This document shows positions 56,401 to 64,000 of a stretch of 64,000 bases of DNA, one piece after another. The DNA is from Adiantum capillus-veneris (taxonomy: Eukaryota; Streptophyta; Polypodiopsida; Polypodiales; Pteridaceae): positions 50,782,774 through 50,846,773 of the forward strand of contig CM043942.1 of NCBI GenBank assembly GCA_014529385.2, written 5' to 3'. The position numbers and the translations under genes were made by a program. Position 1 is the first letter of the stretch; each line of letters starts with the position of its first letter. Below the pieces are notes generated by a model that was not told the origin of the DNA, searched no databases, and was given only the letters and a program-made list of their open reading frames with translations.

Positions 56401-59165
56401 GTTGATTTGGGGGGTTTGGTGGCATTTTCTTGGGATCGGTTGGTTTATGTTGTTGGGTTTGTGGTTTAACCGTCCTGCTTTTTGGGGTTGGGGTGGTTAC
56501 ATTGTTGGGTGTTGAGGGTTGCTATCTTTCCGGGTGTGGTTGTGTGTTCCCGGGGTTGGTAGGGGTTTTTGTTTTGGGGCCGGTTTTCAGTGATGAATTA
56601 GGTGGTTGGCTTTTGTATTGTTTGTTGGGGGGGGAGGGTAGGAGTGAGAATTTGTTTCTTTGGGTTTGTGTGTGGTTGGTAGGTTGTGTGAATTGAATTT
56701 GGGGGGATTGTGGGGTGGGGACTTGTGAACATAGTTGTTGTTGTGGTTGGTATGATTTCCACATGTTATTTTGTGATTTGGGGGGTAAAATATTGTATGT
56801 ATTGGAGTGGGTGCATTAGGTTCCGAATGTTAAGGGGTGATGTGTTGGTGGGAAATATAGGGGTAATAAGAATAAGAGGTATGAGTTGTTGGTGGAAGAG
56901 GTGAGTGGGTTGATGGGGACTTTTGTAAGTGGGGGGAGTTGACCTTGGATGAGAGGTATGGAAGAATGGTTAGACTTGGGGGAGCTGTGGTACAGGGGGA
57001 TGGTCATTGCCTTGATGTGATAGGGTAATGCTTGTGTTTGAAAGATGATATGAATTCGTGGTATGGGTGTTGGGAGGATAAGGGGACTTGGGTAGTCCGT
57101 ATACAATTCGGGGTGTTGATCGTTGATATTTGGGAAATCCTGTGTTGGGGGTTGGATAGGATGGGGAGGATTCTTTGTTTATTGGTAGGTGGATATGGCT
57201 GGGGTTAGAGGGTTTATATCCTCTTATTTTTTTGAACTGCGGGAAGCAAGGGTGATTGTGGGGTTATTGTGTGATGTTGATGGTATAAGTAGGATTGGAT
57301 CATTGAAGTTTTGATGTGAAAGGTAATGGTATACTAATCACTTGTTGCCAAACTTTTTAGAGTGTTTGTCATTGGGATTTGTATTTAGGTTTTAGGATAA
57401 TGTGTAAGGGGGGTTATCAGTTGTTAAATCTCAGGTCATGAGGGTGAAAAAATTCAGGTAGGTGGAGTTAGTATAGGTGGGTTAAGATCTATGGGGGTTT
57501 GGGTAAGAATAGGGAAATGCCCAAAGGGGGGTTGGTGGAGTTTGAAGTGGATTGTTGTGATAGAGTATTGTGGATTGTAGGGATGGTGGGTTTTTGGGAA
57601 TAGATGTATGGGGAGTGGGGTTAAGTTAGGTATTTTTCTGGAGATGTATTTTTGGGAAGGGGATAGTGATGAGGGGTGGGGAGGGGTTGATGAAATGGGG
57701 GTTGTGAATTAATATTTTGGTGAGGTGGAGTGGTTGGGTGTGTGGAAAATATTGATGGGGAATAGGGGGTATTTGTGAGGGGAGATATATGATGGTTGTT
57801 GTTTGTGTGGATTGCAGGGGTGTGTGGGGGTGGGTGGATCATTTGAAGGTTTTTAGAGGATATGAATGGGATGGGTAATAATTGAAAGGGGGGGTTATCT
57901 GGGGGAGAGGTGAAGATGTTTTGATGAATGGTGCAAGATGATTGGGAGTTTTGATTATGTGGAGAGGGATAGGGATATTTGAGTTTGGTGGGAATGCGAA
58001 AAATGGTGTTATTCCGAATTGGTTCAGTTTGGTATGGACAATGTGACCAATTGCTGGGACGAGATTTTTGGAAGATCGTAAAAATTAGGTCCAGTTTGCT
58101 TGTGAATTTTGTGATAGAATGGTATTCACTTGCACTAGGGTTTTTTGGGAGGGTGAATAGGGGATCGGGATAGTACTGGTGTGTATTAAAGCGTTATGTT
58201 TGGGTGAAGATGTATGTGGGGGAATTGATTTTAAAGTCAATGATGAGAGGGAGATGCAGGTGGTTATTGTTTGGATATTAAAGGGTATGGGAACCAGGTT
58301 GGTGATACAGTTGGAGTGAACTGGGTAATTTGAGGTGTGGTGGGGGATTGAAATGTGGTGCATAAAGGAAAGTGTTTAGGTTTCAGGGGGGGACTATGGA
58401 AGGAGGGAAATGACAATGGACATGTGGTTGATTTAGGTAGCAAGAATTCTTGGATTTTATTCGGGTAGGTTAATCAGGTAATGGGATACAGGTTTTGTTA
58501 TCAACTGGGATTTTGAGTTTGTCGGATTGGAAAAGCTGGGGGAAATTTTGTAATGGAAAGAGGGTTTTTGGGTATAAGAGGGGGGTAACAATTGGGTTGG
58601 ATTTGACTGGTTCAGTTGTTTATGAGGTATGAGAGAGGTGATTCGTCGTTAGTGGATTTTGTTGAGGGTGTGAGGGTTTTATTTTGGGGGGGGAATTATT
58701 TGTTGAAGTTTGGATGGTATCTGTTTGATGGGAAGTTAAAGGTAAAAGAGCTGATGATCTGTGAAGAACGAAAATAGGGGTTGCAAGCAAATAATGTGTT
58801 TTACAGCATAAATCATTCCTAACCTTAAATGGGGTATTTGTAGGAATGGTTGAGGATTATTATTGGGGATATGGTTGTTAGAAAAATTGAGGGAATGGGT
58901 GTAAGGGGAATGTGGTGGTTGTGTGTGAAGGTCAGGGATGTGAGTGCCTTTTATGGTGCTGATATAAGGGAATAGATTTTGGAATGATTTTGTTGTATTG
59001 GGGGATGTTAAATTTATGGTGTGTTGACCGATGTTGTATAAATATGGGAAATATGGGGTGGATAAGGATAGCACTGTTTTGAATCTTCGATAAGTATAGG
59101 TAGGGGTAGTGTGAATTGATTTGGTAGGTCAATTTATGGTTTATTTGTGGAATTTTGTTGAAGAA
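53461..59165. other. Extremely G+T-rich, C-poor tract without recognised genes
   Basis: About 5.7 kb in which the plus strand is dominated by G and T, with many GGGG runs and very few C. The 60-base stretches 54421-54480, 54661-54720 and 57721-57780 contain no C at all. There is no clear tandem period. Islands of ordinary composition occur at about 53800-53890 and 55861-56230. Pro/His/Thr-rich frames on the minus strand are products of composition and I do not count them. A (CA)10 run lies at 55621-55642. The edges are sharp: left near the 5' end of the minus-strand gene, right where gypsy G RT is cut. Confidence 0.85.
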
Positions 59166-61464
59166 TGTGGTTAACCATAAATAACACTACAAGGTTGAAT
59201 TGTATGTTGCACTTTAAGACCTTTTGCAAAATGATTTTGTTCCTCTCGCAGAAGAGAGATGTACACACAGTCATCCATGTAAATTTCTATGAATATTTCT
59301 AGGTATTCTTGAATGCTTTGAATGAGTAATTTTAATTTGGATTGGGATTGTGCATTAGTTAAACCAAATGGCATAACTCGATATGAATAAATCCCCATTC
59401 TGTGGCAAACACTGTTTTGTGTGGTGATCCCTTGCATTGCCAGTTGGTTGTATCTGAAAACCCATCCAGAAAGGAATAAGCCCGTTTCCCGGCCACTCGC
59501 TCAAGTACATGTTCTGTAATTGGCAAGGGATAATTATCCCTTATGGTTGCTGCATTCACCTCCTTGAGGTTTACACACACGCGCAGTTTTTCCATTCTTT
59601 TTGGGAACTACCACAATTGGTGACACCCAATTTGTATGTTCGATCTCATAGATGAATTCAACTTCCATCAGTTTATCAATCTCTTCTTTGATTCGTTTAG
59701 CAAATGTGTCATTATATGTATAAGGACGTTGTTTGCTAGGTTTTGCATCCGATTTCAAAGGAATTGTATGTTGGCATATCAATGGATCAACTCCTTTGAG
59801 GTCTTTATAGAGACCAAGCGAACACATCTTTATACTTCTTGAGAAGTTGTGTTAGTTGTGATTCCTCCTCAAGCTCTAAATCGTTAGCTATATTGACCGC
59901 TGAGGCTTTTCACCTGGTTCCGCGAGGTCTATCTTTTTTGCATTTTCAGGCCCATCGTAAGATTCTTGGTTGGTTCTTTCCCTGATTGGTGGTGTCATGA
60001 TGATTTTTCTGTCCTGGATAGTAAATTTTCGATAGTGTGATGGTACATTCATGTTCCCCTTTTCTGACTCCCCTTTACCATCACTATCTTCTTCCGTAGT
60101 CCATATCTCTCTCAAAGACCGTTTCAGTTCTTGGTATTTCTGTTTACGCTCCAGTTTGGTCCACTCTTGGTCCTTTGTTATTTCTTTTTTTGATTTTTCA
60201 GATTTTTGTGATTTTGTTTCGGTTTTAGCTTTTCGTACCTGTTTTATTTCCTCTCACGTTCGTTCTATTTGATTTTTGAGAATTTTCCTGATATTTGATC
60301 TTTTACACAATCCTCTGCTTTTACAAGCATCAAATAGTGAGTTTTACCTTTTATCCTGGGCATCAGGTTCTCTCTCGCTTTGTTTCCTGCTCGTTTCCTC
60401 CTATAGCGTTCTTGGCGTCTAGGGTGTTGATTAGCGAAATCATAAAATTTGATATTCTCGGATTCATTTCCATGCTCACTTGAGGTGTCTGAACACTTAT
60501 TATCTGCGTCATCATTTACTTCCAATTGTTCAGAGGAGTTGTAAAACTCTTCTTGTTCCGGTGGTTCTACCATCTCCTTTTCTGGTACAACGCTTACCAT
60601 GTAATAGGGTAACACATCATAGCCATCCTTATCGGAAAATTTTGTTGTTGGACTGTCGGTAATGGCATAGACATCCAATGTTGCCAGTATGTGTTCCCAT
60701 TCTAGAGGTTCCAAGGCATCTTCAGGGAAAGGTTTTGGAATATACTCGTCCTCAATTGCTCTTTCTAAGACGCATTCCTCTCTTCTTAAGCTTCCACAAT
60801 GTGAAGCTCCGCACATCCATAGCTCTTTTGGTTGCCCTAACCATCCTAGTAGTTCTGATCCTGCTACTGTAGCTGAATCAAACTCTTCCACCAGTGTTTG
60901 GTTGACATCTTTGTAACTATGGTCTTTCAGGTGTATTTTAGTTGTCGTTTCACCATGTCTGAGGTATATGTGGTCATAACCCCAATCTTGGACCATCTTC
61001 AGTTGTCACATGAATGGTCATCCCAAGATGATATCATAATTGTTCTTTTTGTCGAAATCGACTATTGCAAATGTATGCTCATACTCGATTCCGCAAGAAG
61101 TGACAATCACTTTTTCTAAGAGTCCTAAAGGCTTCTCCATGAACCCATCTGCCAATTGCAGTTTCATTCTGGTAGCCCTCAAAGCTGGTTTTCCCCATTT
61201 TTTCCAGATTTCCTTGGTGGCGATTGCAACCCCCGCTCCACTGTCAAGAATAGCCTTGGAAACTACTCCTTGGAATTCTACCGGTAGCGTGGTGTTTCTG
61301 TCTTCTCCCTCGCAATATTCTCCAACCTTATTCAATGGTACTGGCCTAGTGTTTAGTTGAGGCCTGTCCAACTCTCTGATCCCTTCTTGTAGCTTCAAGG
61401 TGGGGTCTTTCACTCCAAATTTTTCTAGGCATTTTCCGACTGTGGTCCACATGTTTGGCCTTAA
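59166..61464 (-). pseudogene. Gypsy G protease and reverse transcriptase, truncated
   Basis: From 61464: protease with VSKAILDSGAGVAIATKEIW and the end motif NYDIILG, followed by two TGA codons (stop-PFM-stop-QLKMVQDWG), both plausible CGA-to-TGA changes. A linker frame 60996-60265 and broken segments follow. The RT approach LEEESQLTQLLKKYKDVF precedes RT itself: IPLKSDAKPSKQRPYTYND, NWVSPIVVVPKKNGK, LRVCVNLKEVNAATIRDNYP, YSFLDGFS, YRVMPFGLTNA, catalytic YMDD at about 59260-59275. It ends at CSVIYG, mid-palm, where the G+T-rich tract begins. RNase H and integrase are absent. Different lineage from copies A-F. Confidence 0.88.
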
Positions 61465-62759
61465 CACTAGGTTGGTAATGGGACACTTTTATGTCCTGTT
61501 AAGTGACCATTTTCCTTGAATTATGTCAAGAGTTTCAAAATGGATTTTGAGGTTCTATCTATCTAGAAAGTTGTCTTGTGAGCTGAAAAAAACTCGACAT
61601 TTTTTTGGAATATCAATTCCATCTTTAACCTTGTCCTTGCACAACATTTCACAACCTAAACTGTGTGAAAAAACGGGTCCTGTTTTTGGCTTTTTTCAAC
61701 TTTTTGCAACTATACCACTCTAGAATTCATTTTTGTGAGGTCTATAATGCTAGAGAACTATATTTAGTAGTCCTCCACATGTCTTGATGCTTCTAGGGAG
61801 AAATAAATATTAAAGTTGTAAGTTATGACCAAATTACAAAAATTGACAAATCCTATTTTTTAGCCAATTTTAGCTCTTCTATGATTTTTTTGGTGGATTT
61901 CATGATATCCAAATTCATTTTTGATTTTCTATGTCGCATATTGTAACATAAAGCTAATATTCCTTGAGTTTTGGGGCACCTAATACCCTATTTTGCATAG
62001 TACACAACGATGGTTGATTTTTTCAATTAAAAAAGAAAACAAAACATTCTAGTATATCAAGTATAGCTTTTTCAATATTGTTAGTTTCTTGTGACAACTA
62101 CATGCATTTTGTAGGTAGTAACCATATCTAGTCATAAAGATGAAATTTGGCTAGATATTGAATAGTTTCTATGGGATTCTACAACTCATAATGTTGAACC
62201 CAGTTTTTTCATGTTTGCTGTATTTAGCACTTCATCTTTGTCCCCAAGATTCCCCTTGGTAAGAGATGTATTATTATTTTGACATGCTCCATGGCTCCTT
62301 ATGAATATAAAAGACAATAGAGTACTAAGAAAACATGCATATATTATTTGTATTGAGCGTGGCTATAGAAACTTTGATGATAGGTTTGCAGAATGGTAAA
62401 AATTCAACTTTTTTGTACCTATTTATTTTGGCAAAACAAAAAATAGTGAGTGAGAAGCAATCATATGTTCTGATCACCAACCCATTGAAGTTAACTAGGG
62501 AATTTATCTCAAGTCCTACAAAAATCCCTAAGAAATGATTGTTTTGATGAAAATGCATTGGGCCATCAACTTTGGAGGCTTGGTGTGACCAAAAGATGAG
62601 AAATTTTACAAGTTTCTTATTTTTTCCATGTGTAGTAGGCCTTGAACTATAACCTCATGAAAGGATTTTACAAAATGAGTGGATCTACTATGGTTTTGGA
62701 GGTTTTTTTCAAAACCCTGAAAGGACACTTTTATGTCCTGTTAGGTTACCAACCTAGTG
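61465..62759. mobile_element. Non-autonomous DNA transposon, 1295 bp, TTAA-flanked
   Basis: The ends are perfect 14-bp terminal inverted repeats CACTAGGTTGGTAA. Both sides are flanked by TTAA (61461-61464 and 62760-62763). Inside each end, 16 bases from the terminus, lies a copy of GGACACTTTTATGTCCTGTT, in direct orientation. The interior is AT-rich with no transposase frame. It interrupts the gag-protease frame of gypsy G, and removing 1299 bases (element plus one TTAA) closes the frame exactly. TTAA duplication is typical of piggyBac-like elements; the CACTA start is typical of En/Spm, whose duplication is 3 bp. A 2-bp duplication (CC) with TTAA counted as repeat end is a weaker alternative that also keeps frame. 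Confidence 0.85.
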
Positions 62760-63990
62760 TTAACCTTAGGAGTTCTGCTAACGTGATTGTGCATGCCACC
62801 GGAGTGGATAACAACTCAATCAATCCTTGCGAATCCATCACCTTGTTAGAAGAAAGTCTTTGAGATGGGATTGCTCTCACTTCCGACTTAGCTTCGTACT
62901 CTCCCAGGTAAGAGGGTAAAGTTCTCAAAGAGTCTGGTTGGCTGTGCCCCGAACTAATTGATCCTTGATCTCCCCCTTGTGAATGTATCTCAAAGTTCAT
63001 CTGAGATCTTGCCTCAAATTCTTCAATAGGAGGTAAGATCACACTCTTTTCTTTTCTCGTGCTAGTCATGTGGTTACTCATTCTATTAGCCTCGTTGGCG
63101 TCACGGATTTGCTTCCACAATTCATTTAGACCGTTACAGTCCTTACCCATTTCTGCCAATATTTTAGGCTGGAACCCGTCACTTGCCCCATCGGTGGTAT
63201 TTGGCACTATGATAGGCTCTCCTCTAGACTCATAGTCATTAGTGAGTCTTTCCTTTGTTTCCTCATGTTTCCCTAATGTTGGTTGGATAGGGGTTGGAGC
63301 TGGTGCTTCATGACAATTTGCCGGTTTACCCAGCGGGTCTTCCATCAATGATTGAGCCATCTCGATCATCTTTCTACACATATCCAAACTCTGTTTTTCT
63401 ATTTCTGCATATGGATAAGTCATCCACCTTTGCTCCTGGGTTTGGTTCTTCTTAAGTCGAGCTTCATAAGCTTTTAGAAGCGCATCCAACTGCTCGTTTA
63501 CCTTGTCTGCTAGTACAGATCCTCCTGATCCTGCACTTTTGGGCTCTGCTATTTCCTTGGGTGCTATGGCTGCTGTGGTGTGTGAGCTTAAACTAGCTAA
63601 ATCCTCTAACCGCTCCAATCTGTCCTTGGTATGTTTCAACTCCTCAGATAGGGCTGTTTGCTCTCGTTCTTTCCTGGCTTTCCTACGCGCCTTTCTAGCT
63701 TTCCAAGTGCTTCTCTGATTTTTCGTTTCTGAACTTTGGGCATCGGTTTTTGGTTCTTCAACTATGGGTTCATTCGTTCTTCTTTGGGCTTGGGCCCGTG
63801 TTACCGCCTGAATAGGTATGATTGTTTCATTTTCTGATCCTCCACTGGAAGGTACTGTTTCTAACATGTTCAAGGTGGTTTTTGCTCCTTTGCTCGGGTT
63901 TTTAGGGCAATCGGGAATCAAATGAGTAATTCCGCATTCTGGGCAATACGCATTGACTCTAATGATTTCATCATGAGGGCAGTCTCTCAA
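62760..63990 (-). pseudogene. Gypsy G gag C-terminus and linker, interrupted by the DNA transposon
   Basis: A 414-residue frame open to near the window end. Zinc knuckle CPECGITHLIPDC (CX2CX3HX4C), then KNPSKGAKTTLNMLETVPSS, IIPIQAVTRAQAQRRTNEP, a basic stretch (WKARKARRKARKEREQTAL) and a coiled coil (EELKHTKDRLERLEDLASL). Acidic, Pro/Thr-rich linker follows to VACTITLAELLRL, where the transposon's TTAA begins. The coding part is free of stops up to that point, so the transposon was probably an early disabling event. Confidence 0.85.
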
Positions 63991-64000
63991 CCAATGGTCT

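Noticed and set aside
53650-58363. Gly/Val/Trp-rich plus-strand and Pro/His/Thr-rich minus-strand open frames in the G+T-rich tract
   Set aside because: They follow the base composition, lack motifs and start/stop context, and overlap each other on both strands.
61465-62759. Straight assignment of the 1.3-kb element to En/Spm (CACTA)
   Set aside because: The 3-bp flanks differ (TAA left, TTA right) while a 4-bp TTAA matches on both sides, so the CACTA start alone is not enough.
1-64000. tRNA, rRNA, organellar insert or telomeric arrays
   Set aside because: No cloverleaf-type A/B boxes, rRNA blocks, chloroplast genes or TTTAGGG arrays were recognised by eye; a covariance-model scan would be needed to exclude small RNAs.

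Overview
The window looks like nuclear DNA of a land plant with a large, repeat-rich genome. It holds decayed Ty1/copia and Ty3/gypsy LTR retrotransposons nested in one another, long plant-type microsatellites and a broken pentatricopeptide-repeat (PPR) gene. The sequence does not let me tell fern, gymnosperm and angiosperm apart. I see no intact host gene, no tRNA or rRNA gene and no CRISPR array.

Layout. 1-345: gypsy gag/protease scrap. 918-1196: (GA)n and a tandem duplication. 1189-2621: unidentified broken gene with a putative intron, cut by copia A (2620-6835). 6836-8690 (minus): degenerate transposase-like gene. 9005-9172: minisatellite. 9686-13053: gypsy A pol and a 3' LTR cut by copia B (13054-15270). 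15780-17252 (minus): remnants of another gypsy lineage (protease, archaeal-type RNase H). 17253-21632 (minus): gypsy C with 5' LTR. 22640-27253: two copies of a segment carrying small palindromes and part of an unidentified gene, on either side of a PPR pseudogene. 27571-33306: gypsy F. 33309-36978: LTR and gag of a different element (H).

37469-53430 (minus) holds an unidentified coiled-coil reading frame. It is split by a block of about 13 kb (39484-52457) made of rearranged gypsy pieces: a pol fragment, copy E on plus and copy D on minus as a large inverted repeat. Copy D is the best-preserved element, a chromodomain gypsy with one evident 1-nt frameshift. 53461-59165 is an extreme G+T-rich, C-poor tract with no recognised genes. 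59166-63990 (minus) is gypsy G, interrupted at 61465-62759 by a 1.3-kb non-autonomous DNA transposon flanked by TTAA.

The gypsy copies A, C, D, E and F belong to one lineage. They share an arginine/serine-rich Gag, a CCHC knuckle, an LTR beginning TGTCATAA and an initiator-Met-type primer site; D shows the chromodomain end. A and C form one LTR subfamily and D and F another. Elements G and H and the 15.8-17.2 kb remnant are other lineages. Nothing here works as an operon or pathway. The main biology is retroelement nesting, illegitimate recombination and decay, with C-to-T-type nonsense changes prominent.
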